From Szabonella alba (GTDB taxonomy: Bacteria > Pseudomonadota > Alphaproteobacteria > Rhodobacterales > Rhodobacteraceae): 64,000 bases of DNA. This document shows positions 34,352 through 43,676 of the stretch, piece after piece. The translations under genes and the position numbers were made by a program. Within the stretch, counting starts at the first letter, position 1; every line of letters starts with the position of its first letter. The stretch is from NCBI RefSeq assembly GCF_016765775.1, contig NZ_JAESVN010000009.1:38430-102429 (forward strand), given 5' to 3'. Below the pieces are notes generated by a model that ran no database searches, was not told the DNA's origin, and saw nothing but the letters and a program-made list of their open reading frames with translations.

Positions 34352-35559
34352 GCCCGGGGATGGCCGGGGCGGCGGAAGACGGCTTCCTCCCCCATCCTCA
34401 GGCGCGACTGTTCGGCCCTGACGGGCAGAAGGTGGCCCTGCCGCAGTTGCAGGCCGCGAACCGCCCCGCTGTTCTGCCCGACCGCCCTGCCCTTCCCGCC
34501 TTGCTGGCGGCCTTCGGGCAATCCTTCCGCATCGGCGCACCCGAGGCCCCCGCGCCTGTCACAGGGTTCGAGACGCTGACATCGGGCTCCACCGGCACGC
34601 CCCGCCGCATTGCGCGCAGCTTTGCCTCATGGCAGGCGGGTTTTGCGGTCAATGCTGCGCTGTTCGGCACCGGAACCGGCGCGCGGGTCGGCGTGATCGG
34701 CCGACTGTCGCAATCGCTGGCCCTGCATGGCGCGGTCGAGGCGCTGGCTCTGGGGGCGGAGCTGCATCTGCTGGACTGTCTGCGCCCGGACCGTCAGCGC
34801 GCCGAACTGGCGCGGCGCGGGGTCACCCTGCTTTGGGCCGCACCGGCACAGCTTCACCTGCTGACCGAGGCGCCCGGCCCTGATCTGCCCGCCCTGCGCT
34901 GGCTGCTTTGCGGCGGGGCCAAACTGGACAGCGCATTGCGCGCCCGTGTCGCCCGCCTTGCCCCCCATGCCGCGCTGCGCGAATTCTTCGGCGCGGCGGA
35001 AACCAGTTTCATCACCCTTGCCGATGCCGAGACCCCGCCCGAAACCGTCGGGCGGCCCTATCCCGGCGTCGAGATCCGGCTTTGCGATATGTCGGGCCAA
35101 CCGGCAAATGAGGGCCGGGTGCAGGTCCGTTCCCCCTATCTTTTCAACGGTTACGCCTCCGATCCCGGATCGGCGCGCTGGCTGGCGGGGGCGGGCGGCT
35201 GGCTGGACCTGCCCGAAATCGCGCGATGGGAGGGGGCAAACCTGCGGCTGCTGGGCCGCCGCGACAGGATGTTCACCGTGGCCGGGCAGAACCTTTACCC
35301 CGAAGCGCAGGAAAGTTTCGCCCTTGGCCTGCCCGGTGTTGCGCGCTTTGCGCTGTTGCCGCGCCCGGACGGGCTGCGCGGCCAGCGCCCCGAGGCGGTG
35401 GTGATGGGCGATGCCACCTGCGCGGCTGTCATCCTGCAGGCGCTGCGCGCCGAATTCGGCGCGACGCTTGCGCCGCGCTGCCTGCATTGGCGCGCTGACT
35501 GGCCGCTTCTGCCCTCGGGCAAGACCGATCTGGCCGCGCTGATGCGGGGGCTGGAATGA
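34348..35559 (+). CDS. Short AMP-forming acyl-CoA synthetase-like (ANL) protein
   Basis: A 403-residue adenylate-forming enzyme, about 100 or more residues shorter than usual at the N-terminus. Core motifs remain: A3 LTSGSTGTPRRIARSF, A5 REFFGAAETSF, A8 LLGRRDRMFTVAGQNLYP, and the catalytic lysine in A10 LLPSGKTDL. It could activate an acyl or aryl acid to a CoA thioester or an adenylate. GTG at 34348 overlaps the phosphatase stop; an ATG at 34360 is the alternative. It overlaps the thiolase gene by four bases. Confidence 0.85.
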   Translation: MSPGMAGAAEDGFLPHPQARLFGPDGQKVALPQLQAANRPAVLPDRPALPALLAAFGQSFRIGAPEAPAPVTGFETLTSGSTGTPRRIARSFASWQAGFAVNAALFGTGTGARVGVIGRLSQSLALHGAVEALALGAELHLLDCLRPDRQRAELARRGVTLLWAAPAQLHLLTEAPGPDLPALRWLLCGGAKLDSALRARVARLAPHAALREFFGAAETSFITLADAETPPETVGRPYPGVEIRLCDMSGQPANEGRVQVRSPYLFNGYASDPGSARWLAGAGGWLDLPEIARWEGANLRLLGRRDRMFTVAGQNLYPEAQESFALGLPGVARFALLPRPDGLRGQRPEAVVMGDATCAAVILQALRAEFGATLAPRCLHWRADWPLLPSGKTDLAALMRGLE

Positions 35560-36629
35560 GCGCCCATATCATCGCGGCACGGCGCAGCCCGGTCATGACT
35601 GCGGGCGGGGCCTTCGCGCGGCTGGACCTTCACCATCTGGCCCGTCCGGTGATTGCGGCCTGTCTGGCCGATGCCGGGGTTGAACCGGGCGAAGTGGAGG
35701 AGTTGATCTGCGCCAATGCGCTGGCTGCGGGCGGCAATCCGGCGCGGGTTCTGGCGCTGGCGGCGGGCCTGTCTGAACGCGTGGCCGGGCTGACCATTGA
35801 CCGGCAATGTGCAGGCGGGCTGGATGCGATCCGGCTGGGGGCGGCGCTGATCACGGCAGGGGCGGCGGATCTGGTGCTGGCGGGCGGGGTCGAAAGCGCG
35901 TCACGCCGCCCGATCCGGATGCGCACCGATCCCGGGGGTGGTCCGCCCGTTGCCTATGACGCGCCGCCCTTCACCCCTTGGCCCGAACGCGACCCCGACA
36001 TGCATGAGGCCGCCGCCACCCTTGCCCTGCGGCTGGGCATTTCACGCGTCGAACAGGACGCCTTTGCCGTGGCCTCCCATGCGCGGGCAATGGCGGCGGT
36101 GCTGCCCGAGATCGTGCCGGTTGCAGGCCATGCACGCGACGGTTTCACCCGGCAGTTGACCCCGGCCCTTGCGGCAAGGGCAAGGCCGGTCCATGGCACG
36201 ATCACCGCCGCCAATGCCGCCGTCTCGGCCGATGCGGCGGCCTTCGTGCTGCTGGCCTCGGCCCGGATCGCATCCCGCGCGCCGCGCGCCCTGCGCATCC
36301 TTGCCAGTGCCACGCTCGGGGCCGCCACCGAAGATCCCGGCCTTGCCCCGATCCCGGCCATTGCCCGGATCTGGTCCCCCAGCGATGCGCTGGCACAGGC
36401 CGAGATCATGGAGGCCTATGCCGTGCAGGCCATCGCCTGTATCCGGGGCGCGGGCATCGACCCGGCCATTGTCAATCCGGGCGGCGGCGCTTTGGCGCGC
36501 GGCCATCCCATCGGGGCCTCGGGCGCGATCCTGGCCACAAGGCTGTTTCATGATCTTCAGTCCGGCCGGGGCCTTGCCGCCATCGCCGCCGCCGGAGGCA
36601 TCGGCAGCGCCCTGCTGATCGGGGCCTGA
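35556..36629 (+). CDS. Thiolase-like protein lacking catalytic residues
   Basis: A 357-residue thiolase-fold protein, about 35 shorter than typical. The nucleophile Cys85 (TIDRQCAGGLDAI) and His317 (GGGALARGHPIGASG) are kept. The second cysteine of the CIGGG motif is replaced: the segment reads GLAAIAAAGGIG with Ala344. The NEAFA motif is MEAYAVQ, with Met285 for Asn. Ordinary Claisen condensation therefore looks impaired. It overlaps the ANL ligase gene, suggesting a joint pathway on an acyl-CoA. Annotated as thiolase family only. Confidence 0.88.
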   Translation: MSAHIIAARRSPVMTAGGAFARLDLHHLARPVIAACLADAGVEPGEVEELICANALAAGGNPARVLALAAGLSERVAGLTIDRQCAGGLDAIRLGAALITAGAADLVLAGGVESASRRPIRMRTDPGGGPPVAYDAPPFTPWPERDPDMHEAAATLALRLGISRVEQDAFAVASHARAMAAVLPEIVPVAGHARDGFTRQLTPALAARARPVHGTITAANAAVSADAAAFVLLASARIASRAPRALRILASATLGAATEDPGLAPIPAIARIWSPSDALAQAEIMEAYAVQAIACIRGAGIDPAIVNPGGGALARGHPIGASGAILATRLFHDLQSGRGLAAIAAAGGIGSALLIGA

Positions 36630-36659
36630 GCCGCCCGCATGGTCCTCTCCTCCGACAGG

Positions 36660-36736
36660 GCTTTCACCTTGCCCAAATACCTCGGGGGGTGAGGCTCCGG
36701 CTCGCCGGAGCCGAGGGGGGCAGCGCCCCCCTTTTC
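36660..36736 (+). repeat. Modular hairpin repeat, copy B
   Basis: Reads CACCTTGCCCAAATACCTCG then GGGGGGTGAG, a GGCTCCGGCTCGCCGGAGCC hairpin and a GGGGGGCAGCGCCCCCC hairpin. It lies between the convergent thiolase and Lrp genes, where it can also terminate both. Confidence 0.8.
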
Positions 36737-36754
36737 TCGCCAGTGAAACGACCC

Positions 36755-37219
36755 TCAGGCGCCGACCTCTTTCACCGCCTCCATGCAGACATGGGTCGAG
36801 GTGCCCGCAACATGCGGCAGGGCCGAAATCCGTTCTCCCAGCACGCGGCGATATTCCTGAATATCCCCGGTCCGCACCTTCAGCAGATAGTCAAAGCGGC
36901 TGGCCATCATGTGGCATTCCTCAACCTCGGGCACGGCCATCACCGCGCGGTTGAAGGCCTGAAGCGCGGCCTCGCGCGTATCCGACAACCGCACCTCGAC
37001 AAAGGCCACATGCGCCAGACCCATCTTGATCGGGTTCAGTTGCGCGCGATAGGCGGTGATGACGCCGGTTTCCTCCAGCCGTTTCATCCGCGCCTGTGTC
37101 GGCGATTTCGACAGGCCGATGCGCCGGGCAAGCTCGGTCGCGCTGATGCGCCCCTCCCCGGCCAGCACTCGCAGAATCGCCTGATCGAAGCGGTCCAGTT
37201 CCGGCATTGTCTCACTCAT
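36755..37219 (-). CDS. putR: Lrp/AsnC-family regulator, probable proline-responsive PutR
   Basis: A 154-residue regulator: N-terminal winged helix-turn-helix (LDRFDQAILRVLAGEGRISA, ARRIGLSKSPTQARMKRLEE) and C-terminal RAM domain (VEECHMMASRFDYLLKVRTG). It is divergent from putA, the arrangement of PutR in Rhodobacter and Agrobacterium, where it activates putA with proline. ATG 37219 is favoured by a GGGGG six bases upstream; ATG 37225 is in frame and nearly as good. The 103-base gap to putA should contain its binding sites. Confidence 0.88.
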   Translation of the reverse strand: MSETMPELDRFDQAILRVLAGEGRISATELARRIGLSKSPTQARMKRLEETGVITAYRAQLNPIKMGLAHVAFVEVRLSDTREAALQAFNRAVMAVPEVEECHMMASRFDYLLKVRTGDIQEYRRVLGERISALPHVAGTSTHVCMEAVKEVGA

Positions 37220-37322
37220 CCGCATCCCCCAAATCAGCCGATTCGGCTGCCATTTTACGTTAAACGGGACGAACGGCTTTGCAATCGCGTGTAATCTCGG
37301 GCCAAAGCAAGGAGTGCCCCCG

Positions 37323-40300
37323 ATGACCACAAGCGCGCCGACCGATTTCTGGACCATCATCGACCACCATTCGCTGGCCGATGAGGCAAGCGTGCTGCGC
37401 GACCTGATCGCCGGGGCGGGGCTGTCGCAGGCCGACCGTGCACGCATCGCCGCCTCGGGCGCGGATCTGGTGACCAAGATCCGCAAATCGGCAAAGCCGG
37501 GGCTGATGGAGGTGTTTCTGGCCGAATACGGGCTTTCGACCGATGAAGGCATCGCGCTGATGTGTCTGGCCGAGGCGCTGCTGCGCGTGCCGGATGCCGA
37601 CACGATGGATGCGCTGATCGAGGACAAGATCGCGCCCTCGGACTGGGGCCGCCATCTGGGGAATTCGGCCTCAAGCCTGGTCAATGCCTCGACCTGGGCC
37701 CTGATGCTGACGGGCCGGGTGCTGGAGGAACGCGAACCGGGGATCGCGGGTCATCTGCGCGCCGCCGTCAAGCGGCTGGGCGAACCGGTGATCCGCACCG
37801 CCGTCACCCGCGCGATGAAGGAAATGGGCCGCCAGTTCGTGCTGGGCGAAGCCATCGAGGCCGCGATGAAACGCGCGCGTGAGATGGAAAGTGAAGGCTA
37901 TACCTACAGCTATGACATGCTGGGAGAGGCGGCCCGGACCGAGGCCGATGCGCGGCGCTATCATCTGGCCTATTCCGGTGCGATCACCGCCATCGCGAAG
38001 GCCGCAACCAGCGGCGATATCCGCAGCAATCCCGGCATTTCGGTGAAACTTTCCGCGCTGCATCCGCGATATGAGGTCGCCAAGCGCGCCCGGGTGATGG
38101 AGGAACTGGTGCCGCGTGTCCGCGCGCTGGCGGGGCTGGCGCGGGCGGCGGGGCTGGGGTTCAACATCGACGCGGAAGAGGCCGACCGTCTGGCCCTGTC
38201 GCTGGAGGTGATCGAGGCCGTGCTGTCCGATCCGGCCTTGCGCGGCTGGGACGGGTTCGGCGTGGTGGTGCAGGCTTACGGGCGGCGGGCAGGCGCGGTG
38301 ATCGACTGGCTGAATGCGCTGGCAACCCGGCTTGACCGGCGCATCATGGTGCGGCTGGTCAAGGGCGCCTATTGGGATACCGAGGTGAAGCGCGCGCAGG
38401 TGCTGGGGCTGCACAGCTTCCCCGTCTTCACCCGCAAACAGGCCACCGATGTCAGCTATATCGCCAATGCGCGGAAACTGCTGGGCATGACCGACCGCAT
38501 CTATCCGCAATTCGCCACCCATAACGCCCATACGGTCGCGGCGGTGCTGGATCTGGCTGCGGGGCTGGGTCTGGATCTCGGGGCCTTCGAGTTTCAGCGC
38601 CTGCATGGCATGGGCGAGCGTCTGCATGAAATCGTGCACAAGGATCAGGGCACGCGCTGCCGGATCTATGCGCCGGTGGGCGCGCATCGTGATCTTCTGG
38701 CCTATCTGGTGCGCCGCCTGCTGGAAAACGGCGCGAATTCCAGTTTCGTCAATCAGATCGTGGATGAGGACGTGCCCCCCTCCGAAGTGGCCGCCTGCCC
38801 GTTTGACGCCATCGAGGCCGCCGATCCGATTGCCAGCCCGGTGCTGAAACGCGGGCCGGACCTGTTCGGCGCGCGCTGCAATTCGCGCGGCTGGGATCTG
38901 ACCGACCGCAGCGATCTTGCGGAAATCGAGGCGGCCCGTGCGCCCCATCACGAGACGCAGTTCGAGGCGCGGCCCATTCTTGCCGGTCCCGTGGCAACAG
39001 GGACGCCCGAGGCGCTGCGCAATCCCGCGACCGGCGCGCCGGTCGGGGATGTCCTGCCCGCAAGCCCCGCCGATCTTGAGACCGCGCTGAGCGCCGCCCG
39101 CATCTGGGACGCGTCGCCGCGCGACAGGGCCGAAGTGCTGCGCCGCGCCGCCGATCTGTATGAGGCGGAATTCGGGCCGATCTTCGCGATCCTCGCGCGC
39201 GAGGCGGGAAAGACCCTGCCCGATGCGGTGGGTGAATTGCGCGAAGCGGTTGATTTCCTGCGCTATTACGCGGCGGAGGGGGAGACGCTGACCGCCGCAC
39301 CGCAGGGCATATTCACCTGTATCAGCCCCTGGAACTTTCCGCTGGCCATCTTCACCGGGCAGGTTGCGGCGGCGCTGATGGCGGGGAATGCGGTTCTGGC
39401 CAAACCCGCCGAACAGACGCCGCTGATCGCGCATCTGGCCGTCACCCTGCTGCATCGTGCGGGCGTGCCGATGACCGCGCTGCAATTCCTGCCCGGTGCG
39501 GGGGCCGTGGTGGGTGCGGCCCTGACATCCGATCCGCGCGTGGCGGGGGTCTGCTTTACCGGGTCAACCGCGACCGCGCTGACGATCCGCCGCGCGATGG
39601 CGCAGCACCTGTCGCCCTCGGCCCCGCTGATCGCGGAAACCGGCGGGCTGAATGCGATGCTGGTCGACAGCACGGCCCTGCCCGAACAGGCGGTGCGCGA
39701 TATCCTTGCCTCGGCCTTTCAATCTGCGGGCCAGCGCTGTTCGGCGCTGCGGTGTCTGTATCTGCAGGAGGATATTTCCGGAACGGTGCAGGACATGCTG
39801 TTCGGCGCGATGGAGGATCTGGCGCTGGGGGATCCCTGGGATCTGGCGACCGATACCGGCCCGGTGATTGATGCGCGCGCACAGGCACAGATTGCCGAAT
39901 ACATCGCCGCCGCCCGGGCGCAAGGCCGCGTGATGAAGGAGTTGCGCGCGTCGCAGGCAGGGCATTTCATCGCCCCCACCGTGATCCGGGTCAAGGGCAT
40001 CGCCGATCTGCAGCGGGAGGTGTTCGGCCCGGTCCTGCATCTCGCGACCTTTCCGGCAGGCGGAGTGACGGCGGTGATTGATGCCGTGAATAGAACGGGT
40101 TACGGGCTGACCTTCGGGTTGCATACGCGGATTGACGACCGGGTGCAAAAGGTCGTGGACCGAATCCATACCGGCAACACCTATGTCAACCGAAACCAGA
40201 TCGGCGCCGTGGTGGGCAGTCAGCCCTTCGGAGGTGAGGGGCTGTCGGGCACCGGCCCCAAGGCGGGCGGGCCGCATTATCTGCACCGCTTCACCAAGGC

Positions 40301-40790
40301 CCCTGCCCCCGATCTGCCCGCCACCCCTGCCGCCGCAGCGCCACGGGATGCGGACCTGTCGCTGGCGCTTGCGGCGGCCGCGCTGAACCCTGATCCGGTC
40401 GCGGTGACCGATCTGCCGGGACCGACAGGCGAATCGAACCGCCTGACCGCCCTGCCGCGCGCGCCGCTGCTGTGCCTCGGACCCTCTGCCGCGCAGGCGA
40501 TGGCGCAGGCCGAGGCGGTGCGGGCCAAGGGCGGGCGCGCGGTTGAGGCGCCCTGCCTGCCCCCCGAAAAACTGCGCCGGCTTGACGGGTTTTCAGGGGT
40601 TATCTGGTGGGGTGATGCGGCCACCGCGCGCGATTACGCGCAGGCACTGGCCGCGCGGGACGGCGCGATCCTGCCGCTGATCGGCGGGATGCCCGATGCC
40701 GCCCATGCCTGCCTTGAACGCCATGTCTGCATCGACACCACCGCCTCGGGCGGGAATGCACAACTGCTGGCCGAGGCCGGGGCGGAATGA
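37323..40790 (+). CDS. putA: Bifunctional proline dehydrogenase / glutamate-semialdehyde dehydrogenase
   Basis: Oxidises proline to glutamate at the inner membrane face. The 1155-residue protein has a proline dehydrogenase barrel (about 140-470, with KLSALHPRYE, KGAYWDTEVKRAQ and the RLHGMGERLHE substrate loop). The aldehyde dehydrogenase half carries nucleophile Cys806 in SAGQRCSAL and Glu772 in AETGGLNAML. A C-terminal domain past residue 1000 makes it type B. The N-terminus lacks a ribbon-helix-helix DNA-binding domain, so regulation relies on the divergent Lrp protein. AAGGAG sits eight bases before ATG 37323. Confidence 0.97.
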   Translation: MTTSAPTDFWTIIDHHSLADEASVLRDLIAGAGLSQADRARIAASGADLVTKIRKSAKPGLMEVFLAEYGLSTDEGIALMCLAEALLRVPDADTMDALIEDKIAPSDWGRHLGNSASSLVNASTWALMLTGRVLEEREPGIAGHLRAAVKRLGEPVIRTAVTRAMKEMGRQFVLGEAIEAAMKRAREMESEGYTYSYDMLGEAARTEADARRYHLAYSGAITAIAKAATSGDIRSNPGISVKLSALHPRYEVAKRARVMEELVPRVRALAGLARAAGLGFNIDAEEADRLALSLEVIEAVLSDPALRGWDGFGVVVQAYGRRAGAVIDWLNALATRLDRRIMVRLVKGAYWDTEVKRAQVLGLHSFPVFTRKQATDVSYIANARKLLGMTDRIYPQFATHNAHTVAAVLDLAAGLGLDLGAFEFQRLHGMGERLHEIVHKDQGTRCRIYAPVGAHRDLLAYLVRRLLENGANSSFVNQIVDEDVPPSEVAACPFDAIEAADPIASPVLKRGPDLFGARCNSRGWDLTDRSDLAEIEAARAPHHETQFEARPILAGPVATGTPEALRNPATGAPVGDVLPASPADLETALSAARIWDASPRDRAEVLRRAADLYEAEFGPIFAILAREAGKTLPDAVGELREAVDFLRYYAAEGETLTAAPQGIFTCISPWNFPLAIFTGQVAAALMAGNAVLAKPAEQTPLIAHLAVTLLHRAGVPMTALQFLPGAGAVVGAALTSDPRVAGVCFTGSTATALTIRRAMAQHLSPSAPLIAETGGLNAMLVDSTALPEQAVRDILASAFQSAGQRCSALRCLYLQEDISGTVQDMLFGAMEDLALGDPWDLATDTGPVIDARAQAQIAEYIAAARAQGRVMKELRASQAGHFIAPTVIRVKGIADLQREVFGPVLHLATFPAGGVTAVIDAVNRTGYGLTFGLHTRIDDRVQKVVDRIHTGNTYVNRNQIGAVVGSQPFGGEGLSGTGPKAGGPHYLHRFTKAPAPDLPATPAAAAPRDADLSLALAAAALNPDPVAVTDLPGPTGESNRLTALPRAPLLCLGPSAAQAMAQAEAVRAKGGRAVEAPCLPPEKLRRLDGFSGVIWWGDAATARDYAQALAARDGAILPLIGGMPDAAHACLERHVCIDTTASGGNAQLLAEAGAE

Positions 40791-40812
40791 CCGCACCCGG
40801 AACGCGGCATCT

Positions 40813-40888
40813 GTCAAGCGGGCGCTGAGGAACCGGCGGGCAACAGGGGCGGCTGGGATGCCGGTGTCCCGCGCCAAGCCCGCTTGAC
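40813..40888. repeat. Spaced inverted repeat between putA and the rhomboid gene
   Basis: GTCAAGCGGGC (40813-40823) and its exact complement GCCCGCTTGAC (40878-40888) are 54 bases apart. Between them sit G-rich runs. It could fold as a long-loop hairpin or be two operator half-sites; no function is assigned. Confidence 0.4.
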
Positions 40889-40918
40889 GACGGCAAGGGG
40901 ATCGGGAAGGCTCGCGCC

Positions 40919-41665
40919 ATGTTTCCGATCCGCGATCACAACCCGTCCGAGCGGGTGCCCGTTGTCACCCGCGCGCTGATCCTGATCAATGTCGGGATCT
41001 TTGTGTATTGCTGGTTCGGCCTTCCCGATCAGGCCGCCATGGGCCGCGTCTTTATGGATTGGGGGCTGATCCCGGCGCGCATGACCTCGGGCAGCGCACT
41101 TGGCACGATCTTCACCTCGATGTTCATTCATGCCGGAGTGATGCATCTGATCGGCAATATGCTGTTTTTGTGGATCTTCGGCGACAACCTTGAGGATATG
41201 CTGGGCCATGGCCGGTTTTTGACCTTCTACCTGCTGACCGGGGTCGCGGCAGGCTTTGCACAGGTCGGCGCCGATCCTTTTTCGCCCATTCCGATGGTCG
41301 GCGCCTCGGGCGCGGTAGCGGGCGTGATGGGGGGATATCTGCTGTTCTTCCCACGCGCCAAGGTTGATGTGCTGTTCATCATCGTGATCTTTTTCCGCGT
41401 CTTCCCGATTCCGGCCTTCATCGTGCTGGGTGTCTGGTTCGGGCTGGAGCTTTTCAACGGATGGTCCACCCCGATGGACGGGGGCGGGGTGGCCTATTGG
41501 GCGCATGTCGGGGGATTTGCCGCCGGGCTGGTCATCGCCCTGCCCTTCTGGCTGGCCAATGGCGGGCCCGGGTTCTGGCGGCGGACAGACGGGCATCCCG
41601 ACCATCCGGCCACCGAATACAGTTTCGCGAAATCCTCGATCCCCCGGACGGGGCGGCGGCGCTGA
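40919..41665 (+). CDS. Rhomboid family intramembrane serine protease
   Basis: A 248-residue membrane protein with six or seven spans. The catalytic dyad is Ser130 in VGASGAVAG and His196 in YWAHVGGFAAG. His76 and Asn80 of HLIGN form the oxyanion region. It cleaves transmembrane segments of unknown substrates. Convergent with metF, only 13 bases apart. Confidence 0.92.
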   Translation: MFPIRDHNPSERVPVVTRALILINVGIFVYCWFGLPDQAAMGRVFMDWGLIPARMTSGSALGTIFTSMFIHAGVMHLIGNMLFLWIFGDNLEDMLGHGRFLTFYLLTGVAAGFAQVGADPFSPIPMVGASGAVAGVMGGYLLFFPRAKVDVLFIIVIFFRVFPIPAFIVLGVWFGLELFNGWSTPMDGGGVAYWAHVGGFAAGLVIALPFWLANGGPGFWRRTDGHPDHPATEYSFAKSSIPRTGRRR

Positions 41666-41678
41666 CGGGGGTGCCCGC

Positions 41679-42548
41679 TCAGGCCACCTTTTCCAGAACC
41701 GCCGGCTGCTGGATCCCCAGCGCATGGCAGACATCGCGCGTCAGGCCGGGACGGTTCAGCGTGTAGAAATGCAGATCCTCCACCCCTTCCTCGATCAGCC
41801 GTGTGCACAGCGTGCTGCACTGGGTCAGCGCCAGCAGATCCTCACGCCCGTCGCGGGCGGCATTGGCAAAGGCCTCATCCAGCCGCAGGGGAACGGCGGT
41901 GCCGCAGCGGCCGGCGAATTTCTTGGTGCCCTCCCAGCTCTGGATCGGCAGGATGCCCGGGATGATCGGCGCGGTGATGCCTTCCTTGACGCAAAGATCG
42001 CGGAACCGCAGGAACGTATCGGCCTCGAAAAAGAACTGCGTGATGGCCGATGTGGCGCCCGCGTCGATCTTGCGCTTCAGCCAGCGCACATCGGCAAGCG
42101 TATCGGCGGCATCGGGATGCGGTTCCGGGTAGGCCCCGGCGCGGATCTTGAATTTTCCCGTCGCCGCCAGCGCCTCGATCAGTTCGACCGATGAACCGAA
42201 GCCCTCGGGATGCGGCATGAAGCGGTCCGCGCCTTTCGGCGCATCACCGCGCAGGGCCACAATCTCGGTCACGCCCGCCTCGGCATAGGCTTCGACAATC
42301 TCCATCGTCTCGGCGCGGGTCGCATCGACGCAGGTCAGATGCGCCGCAACATTCAGCCCGTAATTGCGCCCGATGGTCGCCACCGCCTCATGCGTCAGCT
42401 TGCGGGTCGTGCCGCCCGCCCCATAGGTGACAGACACGAATTCCGGCGACAGTGGCGCCAGCGCCTGCACGGTTTCCCACAGCCGGAAGGACGCATCCAG
42501 CGTCTGCGGCGGGAAGAATTCGAAGGAAATGCGCGGTGTAACGGTCAT
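41679..42548 (-). CDS. metF: 5,10-methylenetetrahydrofolate reductase
   Basis: Reduces methylene-THF to methyl-THF for methionine synthesis. The 289-residue FAD barrel begins MTVTPRISFEFFPPQ, with the catalytic Glu in EFFPP. It continues with VSVTYGAGGTTRKLTHEA, AHLTCVDATRAE and the late FFEADTFLRFRD segment. AGGAG precedes ATG 42548 by eight bases; the frame runs on upstream but without a ribosome site. Divergent from metR, with a MetR-box-like site between. It also links to one-carbon flow from N-methylglutamate oxidation. Confidence 0.96.
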   Translation of the reverse strand: MTVTPRISFEFFPPQTLDASFRLWETVQALAPLSPEFVSVTYGAGGTTRKLTHEAVATIGRNYGLNVAAHLTCVDATRAETMEIVEAYAEAGVTEIVALRGDAPKGADRFMPHPEGFGSSVELIEALAATGKFKIRAGAYPEPHPDAADTLADVRWLKRKIDAGATSAITQFFFEADTFLRFRDLCVKEGITAPIIPGILPIQSWEGTKKFAGRCGTAVPLRLDEAFANAARDGREDLLALTQCSTLCTRLIEEGVEDLHFYTLNRPGLTRDVCHALGIQQPAVLEKVA

Positions 42549-42594
42549 GGGTCTGGCTCCTGCTCTGGCCCCTCTTGTCGCTGATCCTGCGATG

Positions 42595-42607
42595 TGAGAC
42601 AAATTCA
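42595..42607. promoter_or_regulatory. MetR-box-like operator between metF and metR
   Basis: TGAG-ACAAA-TTCA (42595-42607) differs by one base from the MetR consensus TGAA-N5-TTCA and lies between the divergent metF and metR starts in an AT-rich island. Confidence 0.55.
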
Positions 42608-42641
42608 TAATTCTCAAGATCAATATGAGGATCACCACATA

Positions 42642-43562
42642 ATGCACCTGGAGTTCCGCCATCTCCGCACGATCCGCGCCATCCATCAGGCGGGCGGACT
42701 GGCCCGGGCCGCCGATCTGTTGAACATGACGCAATCGGCGCTGTCGCATCAGGTCAAGGGGCTTGAGGATCAGGCCGGGGTCGAACTGTTCGTGCGCCGG
42801 TCAAAGCCGTTGAAACTGTCGGCGGCGGGGATCCGCATGCTGCGGCTGGCCGAACGGATCCTGCCCGAGATCGATGCGCTGGAAGAGGAATTCCGCGGCC
42901 TGCGCTCCGGCAAATCGGGGCGGCTGCATATCGCCATCGAATGCCATGCCTGTTTCGAATGGCTGTTTCCGGTGCTGGAGCTGTTCCGCCGCGCCTGGCC
43001 CGAGATCGACGTGGATATCCGCGCCGGGCTGGCGTTCGAGGCCCTGCCCGCGCTGCAACGCGAAGAGGTGGATCTGGTGATCTCCTCCGATCCGGTGCCA
43101 TTGCCCGGCGTGACCTTCAATCCGCTGTTCGACTATCACCCGGTCTTTGTCGCCGCAGCCCAGAACCCGCTGGCGGCGAAACCCTATATCGAGGCCGAGG
43201 ATTTCCGCGACCAGATGCTGATCACCTATCCGATCAGCCGCGACCGCATGGATATTTTCACCGAGCTTCTGACGCCTGCGAAGGTTGAACCGCGCGGCAT
43301 GCGTGCGGTGGAGCTGACAGCCGTGATCCTGATGCTGGTCGGGTCGGATCGCGGGGTTGCGGTGCTGCCCGACTGGGTGGTGCGCGATATCCGCAGCCAT
43401 GCCGATTACATCACGCGCCCGCTGGGTCCGCAGACCATCACCAAACGCCTTTATGCCGCGACGCGGGAAGAGGACGCGACCCGCCCCTTCATGGCACATT
43501 TCCTGCGGCTGGGGCGCAGCGAACCGGTGAAGCTGCAACGTCAGGACACGCCCGCAGGTTGA
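42642..43562 (+). CDS. metR: LysR-type methionine regulator
   Basis: A 306-residue LysR regulator: N-terminal helix-turn-helix (ARAADLLNMTQSALSHQVKG) and a co-inducer domain. Segments LHIAIECHACFEWLFPVLEL, QREEVDLVISSDPVPLPGV and LPDWVV closely resemble E. coli MetR, which uses homocysteine as co-inducer. ATG 42642 is used, with GAGG upstream; an in-frame ATG at 42594 would overlap the operator. Divergent from metF, its expected target. Confidence 0.93.
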   Translation: MHLEFRHLRTIRAIHQAGGLARAADLLNMTQSALSHQVKGLEDQAGVELFVRRSKPLKLSAAGIRMLRLAERILPEIDALEEEFRGLRSGKSGRLHIAIECHACFEWLFPVLELFRRAWPEIDVDIRAGLAFEALPALQREEVDLVISSDPVPLPGVTFNPLFDYHPVFVAAAQNPLAAKPYIEAEDFRDQMLITYPISRDRMDIFTELLTPAKVEPRGMRAVELTAVILMLVGSDRGVAVLPDWVVRDIRSHADYITRPLGPQTITKRLYAATREEDATRPFMAHFLRLGRSEPVKLQRQDTPAG

Positions 43563-43676
43563 TGCGGTGGCTTGCCCTGCGCGTCAGCCCCGCGAATCCG
43601 GGGCCGATTGACCCCGCCCACTCGGCTGCTAGGGTCTGGCATCCCGCCCGCCAGGGCCTCATGACAGGACACCCCC

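Noticed and set aside
36755..37684. 309-residue Lrp protein running into putA
   Set aside because: The extra N-terminal 155 residues are antisense to putA and without a domain; the Lrp helix-turn-helix starts just after ATG 37219.
42541..42650. SAM riboswitch upstream of metF or metR
   Set aside because: No SAM-I, SAM-II or SAH-type conserved core is visible; a MetR-box-like site explains control better.
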